From Microcaldota archaeon (GTDB taxonomy: Archaea > Micrarchaeota > Micrarchaeia > Micrarchaeales > Micrarchaeaceae): a DNA stretch of 13,362 nucleotides. A program made the translations under genes and the position numbers. The notes below the pieces were generated by a model that saw only the letters and a program-made list of their open reading frames with translations, was not told the DNA's origin and did not search any database. Shown in pieces: positions 6,769 through 13,362 of this stretch (within the stretch, counting starts at the first letter, position 1; each line of letters starts with the position of its first letter). The stretch lies in assembly GCA_021792115.1 (NCBI GenBank), contig JAJYVI010000019.1, forward strand, positions 1-13,362. The letters are read 5' to 3'.

Positions 6769-6854
6769 CAACCATATTCTAATAATGCTAGCATTTTTGG
6801 CAAGTTCAATCTGCTGCATATGTCCTAATTATACTTTGTAAAGAAATATGGTTG
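6769..6854. repeat. 10-base inverted repeat in the convergent gap after the glycosyltransferase
   Basis: CAACCATATT (6769-6778) and AATATGGTTG (6845-6854) are exact inverse copies 66 bases apart. Between and beside them are a small hairpin (GCTGC-AAT-GCAGC, about 6755-6767) and a 12-base palindrome AATGCTAGCATT (6784-6795) that runs into five T. The region lies between converging genes, so it may serve transcript termination or 3'-end structure. Chance cannot be excluded for any single element. Confidence 0.3.
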
Positions 6855-6881
6855 TAAATGGCTATATCTTATGCATCTTAA

Positions 6882-7679
6882 TTAAATAACTAAAAGCATG
6901 CCTCCGTCCACAACTATTTGTGTTCCTGTCATGTAAGAGGACATATCAGATGCAAGGAACAGTGCAACTCTACCTATATCGTCAGGATTGCCAAGCCTAT
7001 GCATAGGTAATTTAGGAATAATATTATTAATCATTTGGCTAGCCTCTTTCTTTGGCATCGTGCCTTGTAATCTTGTAAGTCCTGGTGTAAGTATACCTCC
7101 AGGAGCTATAGCGTTTACCCATATATTATATGCTGCAAGCTCAAGTGCAATATTTTTTGTGAATCCCCATACTCCATGCTTTGACGCATCATAGTGTGCA
7201 AGACCAACTGATGAAGGATGCAATGCATCCACAGAGGTTATATTTATTATTTTTCCTCCTCTCCCTTTTTTTATCATTTCCGCTGCAGTATATTTTGTAC
7301 ATAGAAAAACACTGTTAAGGTTTATTGAAATGACCTCTTGAAAATCTTTGAATGACATCTGCTCAAGTGGCATTACTGGGTATATCCCTGCATTATTTAC
7401 AAGTATATCAATTCTCTTGTATTCTTTCATTACTGTGTATACCATATTTTTTACATCATCTTCTATCGATACATCTGTTTTCACTGCAAATGCTTTAAAA
7501 CCAAGCTTCGTTAGCTTATTTGCAGCTTCTATTCCTTCTTTTTTATTTCTATTTGCAATGATTACATTGGCGCCTGCCTCTCCAAGTCTATACGCTATAC
7601 CATATCCTATCCCCTTTGCGCCGCCAGTAACAATGGCTGTTTTTCCTGATAAATTAAGAAGTGAATTTATTTTTTCCAT
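6882..7679 (-). CDS. Short-chain dehydrogenase/reductase (FabG/glucose dehydrogenase-like)
   Basis: 265 residues, classical SDR length. The Rossmann fold shows TGGAKGIG (18-25) for cofactor binding, NNAG (95-98), the structural Asn in ISINLNSVF (about 118-125) and the catalytic triad Ser149, Tyr163 and Lys167 (in ITSVDAL and YDASKHG). PGGILTPG (193-200) and the end VVDGGMLLVI are also typical. ANRNKK after the second strand places a basic residue (Arg44) where NADP-using enzymes carry one, so NADP(H) is likely. The reaction is an oxidation or reduction of an alcohol/ketone; sugar dehydrogenase and 3-oxoacyl reductase members share these motifs and cannot be separated by eye. It converges with the glycosyltransferase and diverges from the gene at 8006. 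Confidence 0.92.
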   Translation of the reverse strand: MEKINSLLNLSGKTAIVTGGAKGIGYGIAYRLGEAGANVIIANRNKKEGIEAANKLTKLGFKAFAVKTDVSIEDDVKNMVYTVMKEYKRIDILVNNAGIYPVMPLEQMSFKDFQEVISINLNSVFLCTKYTAAEMIKKGRGGKIINITSVDALHPSSVGLAHYDASKHGVWGFTKNIALELAAYNIWVNAIAPGGILTPGLTRLQGTMPKKEASQMINNIIPKLPMHRLGNPDDIGRVALFLASDMSSYMTGTQIVVDGGMLLVI

Positions 7680-7704
7680 TTTATCCCGTTTTCTATTTTA
7701 TCTC

Positions 7705-7717
7705 AATTTTTAAAAAA
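7705..7717 (-). promoter_or_regulatory. TATA-like box for the short-chain dehydrogenase
   Basis: The symmetric AT tract AATTTTTAAAAAA is centred about 32 bases ahead of the ATG at 7679, which would give a leader of only a few bases. The surrounding sequence is AT-rich, so exact placement is uncertain. Confidence 0.35.
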
Positions 7718-7885
7718 CAATTCAAATAATATTATTTATACAAGGTACTGTTTAAATATAATATTTAAAATTAAATTTAAGGCTAATTTTGTTTTCATCA
7801 AACTCTTTTTGTTTAAATAAATATTATACTTTATAACGAATACTAAAAATTATACTATTTTGCTATCGACAGAGGTGGCGATAAG

Positions 7886-7896
7886 TATATATAAAA
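7886..7896 (+). promoter_or_regulatory. Strong TATA-like box (distal) for the gene at 8006
   Basis: TATATATAAAA is the best TATA match in this gap. It would start transcription near 7915-7920 and leave a leader of about 90 bases before the ATG at 8006. A small inverted repeat (7864-7883) abuts it on the upstream side, where a regulator or BRE-binding factor would sit. Confidence 0.45.
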
Positions 7897-7972
7897 GCAG
7901 ATCTATATATTTAGTCAAACAAATAATTAAATTAAAAATAATAAGTACAATATGGCAGTTAGATTATTTTAG

Positions 7973-7983
7973 TTAAATAAAAT
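7973..7983 (+). promoter_or_regulatory. TATA-like box (proximal) for the gene at 8006
   Basis: TTAAATAAAAT is centred about 28 bases before the ATG at 8006 and could give a leaderless or very short-leader transcript. With the distal box it would make a two-promoter arrangement; the AT-rich background weakens this call. Confidence 0.35.
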
Positions 7984-8005
7984 AAAAACAATTGAAATTG
8001 ATTAG

Positions 8006-8524
8006 ATGAGCGAACAGGATCTTAGAAAAATTACCCAAGAAAAAATATCACAAGGAGGCATTCTTGCAAAGATGTATTTTGATGTGCAAGATAAAGATCG
8101 TGAAAGGCTGCAGCCGATTCTCACAGATTTAATACATGAGCATCTTATGAAAGAAAGAGGCGTTGTATATTGCTATGGAGTAATTGAAGAGCCTTTGAAA
8201 ATGGATGAGTTTTATGTAACTAGTGCAACAGTTACTCTTCTCCTTGAGAATATAGCTTCTCTTGTGCATGTTGCGTTCAACTATACACCTATAGGCATTG
8301 AAATAGAAAAGCCCGAGAAGGAGTTGATAATGAAAGTAAGCGAGTTACAGGCTCTTGCGCTCGATGTTTCTACAATATCAACAACATATTCTAAGTATAT
8401 CTTGGAAAAAGTCCTCAAGCCTGAAGATGCAGCTGAGATAGTAAAAAGGCTTGAGAATAGAGTAAAGATTGGAAAAGATCTTATGCATAAAGGATCCCAA
8501 TCTGCAGAAGGCAGTAAGCAATAA
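8006..8524 (+). CDS. Uncharacterised 172-residue archaeal protein
   Basis: I do not recognise the family. The protein looks soluble and globular, without a signal peptide or membrane helix. After a helical, charged start (ITQEKISQGGILAKMYFDVQ), residues about 25-48 form a helix full of acidic and basic residues. A beta-rich centre follows (GVVYCYGVIEEPLKM, then FYVTSATVTLLLENIASLVH and IGIEIEKPEKE, about 52-107), and the last third is helical (about 108-160) with a polar tail. The alternation of strands and helices and its usual codon use argue for a real gene. The ATG at 8006 is taken as the start because a TAG precedes it directly in frame. It is convergent with cysS, whose stop lies 22 bases past its own. 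Confidence 0.75.
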   Translation: MSEQDLRKITQEKISQGGILAKMYFDVQDKDRERLQPILTDLIHEHLMKERGVVYCYGVIEEPLKMDEFYVTSATVTLLLENIASLVHVAFNYTPIGIEIEKPEKELIMKVSELQALALDVSTISTTYSKYILEKVLKPEDAAEIVKRLENRVKIGKDLMHKGSQSAEGSKQ

Positions 8525-8546
8525 AACTTTACTTAAAAATTTTGTA

Positions 8547-9971
8547 TCAGAACTTGAAATAATATATTGTGCCGCGTGCTGAATCCTCTATTTCAATTCC
8601 AAGTTCATTTATTTGTTTCCTAAGTTCATCTGCCTTTATGAACTCCCTATTTTTTCTTGCGCTTTCTCTTTCCTGTATTAGTTTCTTTACGGTATCATCT
8701 ATCCCTTTTTTATATTTGTCACTTTCAAGAATAGCAAGGTTATTTGTAAGTTGCAATATTTCATTGATTGCCTTTACTTTAAGCTCTTTGTCAATAATGC
8801 CATACTGCTTGCAGTAGTCTTTTATCTCGCCTATGAATATCATAAGGCTTGAAATAGCCAATGGCGTATTAAAGTCATTGTCCATCGCATTCGTAAATTC
8901 TGTTTTGAATTTTTCAATAATATTATTGATTGTAGTACTATTTTCTATAATTCCTTCATCCAAGTTATACAACATATTCAATACAGAATAGATATATCCA
9001 AGTTTTACCTTTGCCTCCTCTATCAAATTTGCTTCATAATTTACAGACTTTCTGTAATGCGTGCTACTAATCAAGAACCTAATATCTTCATAACTATATT
9101 TTTCAAGTACATCCCGTACTCTTATAAAGTTTTTTAGGCTTTTGCTCATTTTTTGGTTATTTATGAAAAGCACTCCGCTATGCATCCAGTATTTTACAAA
9201 AGGTTTAAGACCCGACGCGGCTTCTGCCTGTGCAATTTCATTGCTATGGTGCGGAAATATTAGCTCGCTTGCTCCTCCATGAAGATCATACTGTGGCCCA
9301 AATTCAGCATATGTCATTGCAGTATCCTCTATATGCCAGCCAGGCCTGCCTGAAAGCATTATCTTCTGACTGTTAAATATTATTTCAATATCCCATTTTG
9401 GCTCTCCTTCTTTTGCAGCTTTCCAGAGTGCAAAGTCATACGGGTTCTTTTTACCTTCTTTTGGTTCTATCCTATGGTTCTTTAGGTCATCTAGCCTCAT
9501 TCCAGAAAGCGCAGTATAATCTGGAAATTTATCAACATCAAAGTAGACATCGCCATCAAGAAAATATGCAAAACCCCTATCCGCAAGAAGCTGTATCTGG
9601 TTTTTTATCGCAGGGATATAATCATGAGATCGTATAAATTTTGTTACGCTGTTTCTTATTCTGAGAGCTTCTATATCTTCCATGAATCGTGCTTCAAATT
9701 TCTCTGCAAGTTGTTTTGGTTCGATGCCCGATTCTTTCGCTCTTGCTATTATTTTATCATCAACATCTGTTATGTTTTGCAGATAGGTGACATCATATCC
9801 TGAAAATCTGAGCCATCTGACAATTACATCAAAATTGACATAAGTTTTTGCATGCCCAAGGTGCATGTCATCATATACTGTCTGGCCGCACACAAACATG
9901 TTGATATGCTTTCCATTCATAGGGACAAGTTCCTCAATTTCTCTTGTCCGTGTGTTGAACAATTTAATCAT
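8547..9971 (-). CDS. cysS: Cysteinyl-tRNA synthetase
   Basis: 474 residues from the ATG at 9971. A TTG at 10001 would add ten, but GGGGGA lies just before the ATG as ribosome-binding site and MIKLFNTRTREIEE is the normal N-terminus. It charges tRNA-Cys with cysteine. Class I signatures are present: FVCGQTVYDDMHLGHAKTYV, with HIGH motif HLGH (37-40), and KMSKS (274-278). Zinc ligands by alignment to the E. coli enzyme are Cys28, His241 and Glu245, while the position of the other Cys is Asp216 (GWHIEDTAM), a variant I believe also occurs in other archaeal enzymes. The C-terminus has the helical anticodon-binding part and ends EIEDSARGTIYYF, as usual. It follows the membrane protein gene by 65 bases on the same strand. 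Confidence 0.97.
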   Translation of the reverse strand: MIKLFNTRTREIEELVPMNGKHINMFVCGQTVYDDMHLGHAKTYVNFDVIVRWLRFSGYDVTYLQNITDVDDKIIARAKESGIEPKQLAEKFEARFMEDIEALRIRNSVTKFIRSHDYIPAIKNQIQLLADRGFAYFLDGDVYFDVDKFPDYTALSGMRLDDLKNHRIEPKEGKKNPYDFALWKAAKEGEPKWDIEIIFNSQKIMLSGRPGWHIEDTAMTYAEFGPQYDLHGGASELIFPHHSNEIAQAEAASGLKPFVKYWMHSGVLFINNQKMSKSLKNFIRVRDVLEKYSYEDIRFLISSTHYRKSVNYEANLIEEAKVKLGYIYSVLNMLYNLDEGIIENSTTINNIIEKFKTEFTNAMDNDFNTPLAISSLMIFIGEIKDYCKQYGIIDKELKVKAINEILQLTNNLAILESDKYKKGIDDTVKKLIQERESARKNREFIKADELRKQINELGIEIEDSARGTIYYFKF

Positions 9972-10036
9972 TGCAATTCCCCCTGCAGCCAAATAATTCA
10001 ATTAATTTTAATGCTTTCTATGCTCTTTATACCGCC

Positions 10037-11035
10037 TTACTTAATAAGCGTGCTATTTGTTGTAATATTCTCAATAACACCAATATCCTCATGCGGCGCA
10101 TTTGATAATCCAAAGCCTTCAACTCCTATATATGTCTGCTGCTTTAGGGTTTCAGCCACAACTCTAACCTGGACAACTCTTCCAAGAATCGGCTCAAGAG
10201 GCATTGTTACATTCCTAAATGTCGAACTGCTGTTTGTGTATATCGTATTATTATATGTGTTGTAATGTACTACCATATAGGACATATGATTATAGAGAAT
10301 TTCAACATAAATTCCCTTATCCTGAGGACTTATTATCCTGAAGTTAAGAAAAGGTTTTACAACTTTGAAATAGCTTGATGTAATGTTTCCGTTCACATTA
10401 GAAAGACCGCAGTTGTATGTTGTTGCAAAAAATGTGCTGTTGTAGTTTGCCCATGGCGTTCCAAGGTAACACATCACATTTGCACTATTAGCGTGTGTTA
10501 TATTCAGTGGTGCAGTGCCAAATCCCTTTCCACTGACATTCCATCCAGAATAGCCCTGGGAAAAGTTGCCATTATAAACATTTTGATAAACTGTGACGTT
10601 TGCAGGAATTGTGGATGTATTTACAGGCGTCGTTGTTGTATTTGTTGAGAGGTTTGTTGTTGTCACAGATGTCGTAGTAGTCTGCGAAGGCGTTGTCGTT
10701 GTTGAAGAAGATATTGTAGTAGTGCTTGCTGGGCTTGTTGTCGAAATTGTGTTCTTTGGTATTGTTGTTGCAGGTTTTTTAAATATGCCAGGATGTGTAA
10801 AAGAAACAGCTATTGCGACTATGACTATAATTATTATTGCAGTAACTGATATTGTTTTTATTTTTGATCCAGATTTCCCTGTGCTACTAGCTGGTGTCGG
10901 CTTCTGCTGCTCACCCTGTTGCGCTTGACCAGTGCCTGCAGCATAGCCAGATGGTTCCGGTTGCATTTGTTCAACTGGTGCGCTTTGGCTGTCCTGAATA
11001 CTGCCTTGCTCGCCAGGGTTCATATTATCATCCAT
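10037..11035 (-). CDS. N-terminally anchored surface protein with Thr-rich stalk and globular ectodomain
   Basis: 332 residues, no named family. The N-terminal 57 residues are Gln/Pro/Gly/Ser-rich and cytoplasmic. One transmembrane helix (about 60-80, ISVTAIIIIVIVAIAVSF) is flanked by lysines inside, giving N-in/C-out topology. A Thr/Ser stalk (about 89-143) leads to a beta-rich ectodomain (about 147-318). This begins with NGNFSQGYSGWNVSGKGFG, reminiscent of jelly-roll carbohydrate-binding modules, and continues with strands such as FLNFRIISPQ and IYVEILYNHMSYMV. Cys189 and Cys209 could form a disulfide, and there are many N-x-S/T sequons. Binding to sugars or to another cell surface is only inference. 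It lies between the propeller gene and cysS on one strand. Confidence 0.8.
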   Translation of the reverse strand: MDDNMNPGEQGSIQDSQSAPVEQMQPEPSGYAAGTGQAQQGEQQKPTPASSTGKSGSKIKTISVTAIIIIVIVAIAVSFTHPGIFKKPATTIPKNTISTTSPASTTTISSSTTTTPSQTTTTSVTTTNLSTNTTTTPVNTSTIPANVTVYQNVYNGNFSQGYSGWNVSGKGFGTAPLNITHANSANVMCYLGTPWANYNSTFFATTYNCGLSNVNGNITSSYFKVVKPFLNFRIISPQDKGIYVEILYNHMSYMVVHYNTYNNTIYTNSSSTFRNVTMPLEPILGRVVQVRVVAETLKQQTYIGVEGFGLSNAPHEDIGVIENITTNSTLIK

Positions 11036-11177
11036 TTAAAAACCATTTATCCTTTAATTAAAATTATTAATAATAAATAATTTTGATAAGTTATATTAAA
11101 AATTATTGTGTAATAATATTCTATCCGCATGTATTAAAATATTAATCATTATTTACTATTATTATTAATTTTTTATC

Positions 11178-13109
11178 TTATTCTACTGAAACCGTACTAT
11201 TTTCATAATTCAATACATAAACATACTTTCCATTAGGGCTTACAGAAATTCCGTTAAGATTTCCTAATATATGTACTTTCTTTTCTAATTTATTAGTAGA
11301 ACTATTTATTATTGAGACTGTGTTGTTCCCAGAGTTTATTGTAAATACATATGCTCCATTAGAAGTTGCAGCAATAATACTCGGATCTGCTTCTACATTT
11401 ATGGTCATGGCAACCTCATTGTCGTTTGTATTTATAACAGAAACTGTTCCTGACCCTGAATTTGCGACATATGCATAAATTGAATTAGGTACCATAATAA
11501 TCTGCATAGGTCCTGCTCCAACATATATTGTTTTAACTATCTGATGGGTATGAAGATCAATAACAGAGACACTATTTGAAAGCTCATTTGTAATATATGC
11601 ATACTTATTGTTAGGGGCAATTGCAATTGAATGCAACTGGCTTTGGATAGATAAATTAGAAGTATAACCAGTTGATGTATTAACAATTGAAAGCAGGTTT
11701 GGATAAGAGTCAATAATAAAGGCATAACTTCCATTCTCATTAATAGCGAATGTTGCTGAGTAATATGCCCCTGAAACTTTTCTTTCAACCTGGTTACTTG
11801 TAGTATTTATTATTAATATAGTTGGGGTTTTATTTATATAATTGTAATCATGGAGAGCGGCATATTTTCCATTTTGCATTATAACTATAGGTCCAGGTTT
11901 TAATCCTGTTACTAATGTATCTGAAACTTTGTTTATTGTTGTATTGATGACAGAAATTGTACTATAATTATAGTTAGGGACATAAATATTTTTTCCATTT
12001 GGTGTTATTGCAAGTGGCCCGGGATCCGCCCCTACATTGATTGTTGTTATCACTGAATTGCTTGAAACGTTAATAACAGAAACTGTTCCTGACCCTGAAT
12101 TTGCAACATATGCATACTTTCCATCAGGAGAGAATACAACGCTTGTTGGATTTTTGCCTACGCTGATAGTTGTTAAATTTGATATACTATTGTTTGCAGG
12201 TTTATTTACAGAAGTTGTAGATACATGGCTCTGTCCGATAACTGGCTGTTGCGTATTTGTAAACTGCAATTTTGTTGAAAGTGCAAATGCTACTATTAAC
12301 ATAATACCTATAATAATTAAACCTAATGCAATCCATTTTAATCCAAATTTGTGTATTTCTTCATCACCAAATTTTTTACTTTCATCATTCTGCTGATTTT
12401 TTGTAGATAAATAGTCTGAATCATTAAATGCTTTTTTTCCTTCATCTAAATAATTTTCATTATTTTTTAAGATAGCCTCTTCATTGGCATTTCCATTAAT
12501 ATTAGTATCATTGCCTATATTATTATTTTCATCTATATCCTCTGTTGTTTCTCCATGGCTATCACCCTCTCCTGCACTATTTCCATTGTTGCCTATATAC
12601 TCTTTATCGCTGTTAGCCATATTTCCATATTCCTCATTATTTTGGTCACCTTTATTTTCATTATCTTCCGGCTGAATATTGGTCATGCTTTCATTCGGTT
12701 CTATTTCATCTATTATTTTGTCTGTATCATCATTCTGATCTGGATTTTCATTCTCTTCTCCCAATTTCTTAATCTTATCCTCATTAATACTCCCCTCATT
12801 GGGCTCGGCATTTAAATTATTTTCTTTATATTTATCGTTGAGGCTATCTAAAGTTTTTGTTTCATTATCTTCATCTTGGCTATCATTTTCAGTATTCTCT
12901 AGTTTCTTTTCAGGATTGCCAGTATCATCTTTAAAATCTTCATCTGTTTCAGTAACCATTTCCTTTGTTTTGTTTCCTTCTTTGTCAATACTACTTTCTT
13001 TATCTTTTGTTTCAACTTTCGAGTCTATTCTATTTTCAGAACCTTCATCAAAAGTTACTTTATCTGACTCCTTACTATCTAGGTTTTCTTCATCCATATT
13101 TATTGCCAT
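11178..13109 (-). CDS. Membrane-anchored YVTN-type beta-propeller protein with long acidic cytoplasmic tail
   Basis: 643 residues in three parts. Residues 1-255 are extremely polar, rich in Asp, Glu, Asn, Lys and Ser without hydrophobic clusters, so probably disordered. A single transmembrane helix (about 257-278, FGLKWIALGLIIIGIMLIVAF) follows, with N-in/C-out orientation. After a Ser/Thr/Asn linker, residues about 310-643 contain eight repeats of about 42 residues, each with an S-P-N-G-K-Y-A-Y-V-like turn and a VSVINTT-like strand. This is the YVTN/surface-layer beta-propeller family. The last repeat stops after STVSVE and the first is preceded by SNLTTISVGK, so the termini can complete one blade and close the ring. 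Ectodomain sequons are abundant. Such propellers are usual in archaeal surface proteins, probably for binding; the acidic tail is unusual. Confidence 0.88.
   Translation of the reverse strand: MAINMDEENLDSKESDKVTFDEGSENRIDSKVETKDKESSIDKEGNKTKEMVTETDEDFKDDTGNPEKKLENTENDSQDEDNETKTLDSLNDKYKENNLNAEPNEGSINEDKIKKLGEENENPDQNDDTDKIIDEIEPNESMTNIQPEDNENKGDQNNEEYGNMANSDKEYIGNNGNSAGEGDSHGETTEDIDENNNIGNDTNINGNANEEAILKNNENYLDEGKKAFNDSDYLSTKNQQNDESKKFGDEEIHKFGLKWIALGLIIIGIMLIVAFALSTKLQFTNTQQPVIGQSHVSTTSVNKPANNSISNLTTISVGKNPTSVVFSPDGKYAYVANSGSGTVSVINVSSNSVITTINVGADPGPLAITPNGKNIYVPNYNYSTISVINTTINKVSDTLVTGLKPGPIVIMQNGKYAALHDYNYINKTPTILIINTTSNQVERKVSGAYYSATFAINENGSYAFIIDSYPNLLSIVNTSTGYTSNLSIQSQLHSIAIAPNNKYAYITNELSNSVSVIDLHTHQIVKTIYVGAGPMQIIMVPNSIYAYVANSGSGTVSVINTNDNEVAMTINVEADPSIIAATSNGAYVFTINSGNNTVSIINSSTNKLEKKVHILGNLNGISVSPNGKYVYVLNYENSTVSVE
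11434..11477 (-). repeat. 44-base near-identical repeat, copy A (sixth propeller repeat)
   Basis: This stretch matches 12073-12116 at 43 of 44 positions (the difference is G at 11466 against A at 12105, a synonymous change). Both copies encode YAYVANSGSGTVSVI, in propeller repeats six and one. The other repeats are far more diverged at DNA level, so this pair reflects recent duplication or gene conversion. Confidence 0.85.
12073..12116 (-). repeat. 44-base near-identical repeat, copy B (first propeller repeat)
   Basis: This is the partner of 11434-11477, offset by 639 bases, or exactly 213 codons and five propeller repeats. Because the offset keeps frame and repeat register, recombination between the two copies would delete or duplicate five whole blades without breaking the gene. 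Confidence 0.85.
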
Positions 13110-13144
13110 TTAGGATCTCTATAACTACAAAATCAATATTAGTC

Positions 13145-13154
13145 TTATTATATA
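13145..13154 (-). promoter_or_regulatory. TATA-like box for the propeller gene
   Basis: On the minus strand TATATAATAA is centred about 41 bases ahead of the ATG at 13109, which would give a leader of roughly 15 bases. GAGATCC just before the start may act as a weak ribosome-binding site. Confidence 0.4.
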
Positions 13155-13315
13155 GTAGCAAAATAAAAACAAGACAAAATAACACTTAAATATATAAATT
13201 TATATTTGTTAAATAATTAATTGTTTTTTTGCATTGTATCTGAATAGACGTGACTTTACAAATGCAATCCTTATAATAAATTTAGAAACTTTAAACTTTA
13301 ATATTGAGTGATTTA

Positions 13316-13362
13316 TTGGGAAGCATACCTAGAAAATGGAAGAAAAAAGGAAGAATGCGCTG
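13316..13362 (+). CDS. Start of an unresolved gene running off the window (frame uncertain)
   Basis: All three + frames are open to the window end. From TTG at 13316 the product would begin MGSIPRKWKKKGRMR, strongly basic with a Trp, resembling small ribosomal proteins of the eL41 kind. From GTG at 13308 it would begin MIYWEAYLENGRKKEEC, and from ATG at 13336 MEEKRKNAL. TATA-like tracts at 13271-13280 and 13289-13299 make some + promoter likely. The basic reading appeals most because of its composition, but with only 15 codons it cannot be decided here. Confidence 0.3.
   Translation, partial: MGSIPRKWKKKGRMR

Larger units (their letters stand above)
7680..8005. other. Divergent promoter region, 326 bases
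   Basis: This very AT-rich gap separates the dehydrogenase (minus) from the unknown gene at 8006 (plus). One less AT-rich island, about 7861-7880, contains TATCG and CGATA arms (7864-7868 and 7879-7883) around ACAGAGGTGG, immediately before a strong TATA box at 7886-7896. A seven-codon open frame, MAVRLF plus stop, occupies 7952-7972. No other gene is visible. Confidence 0.5.

Noticed and set aside
6705..6782. 25-residue + frame after the glycosyltransferase
   Set aside because: No promoter, no distinctive composition and a length expected by chance.
9972..10001. TTG start for cysteinyl-tRNA synthetase
   Set aside because: The extra ten residues are not part of the family N-terminus, and GGGGGA there serves the ATG at 9971.
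12799..13113. Plus-strand Ser/Leu/Phe-rich frame opposite the acidic tail
   Set aside because: It is the mirror of Glu/Asp/Lys codons on the minus strand; its apparent hydrophobicity comes from that composition.

Overview
The window is archaeal chromosome with low GC (about one third by eye). Evidence for an archaeon: a C-terminal piece of the RNA polymerase subunit Rpo4 (RpoF), a DUF655 protein, ribosomal protein eL21 (L21e), AT-rich TATA-like boxes about 25-35 bases ahead of several starts, T-run termination, a tRNA-Lys without encoded CCA, and Asn/Thr/Ser-rich surface proteins full of N-glycosylation sequons. The mix of compact genes and large surface proteins would suit a small-genome (ARMAN/DPANN-like) or Thermoplasmata-related lineage. 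That placement is inference; nothing here fixes the phylum.

Layout. 1-1139 (+): an information-processing cluster, rpo4 (3' end) - DUF655 - eL21, ending in a T-rich terminator. 1227-3169 (-): a flavin-reductase/PNPOx-like split-barrel protein followed 32 bases later by a secreted, C-terminally anchored glycoprotein, whose TAG stop is followed by a further 41 in-frame sense codons. 3311-5497 (-): a large soluble multi-sensor histidine kinase with no response regulator beside it. 5519-5876: a regulatory gap with inverted repeats. 5877-6694 (+): tRNA-Lys(UUU) and, 26 bases on, a GT2 glycosyltransferase. 6882-7679 (-): a short-chain dehydrogenase. 7680-8005: a divergent promoter region. 8006-8524 (+): a 172-residue protein I do not recognise. 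8547-9971 (-): cysteinyl-tRNA synthetase. 10037-11035 and 11178-13109 (-): two N-in/C-out membrane proteins, one with a Thr-rich stalk and a globular ectodomain, the other with a very acidic cytoplasmic tail of about 250 residues and a YVTN-type beta-propeller outside. 13316-13362 (+): the start of an unresolved gene; one frame is strongly basic.

The most distinctive biology is at the cell surface. Three of the window's ten intact protein genes encode single-pass anchored, sequon-rich proteins, and a glycosyltransferase lies between them. These could form part of an envelope or contact apparatus, but nothing in the sequence proves they act together. No CRISPR array, insertion sequence, integrase or phage module was seen.
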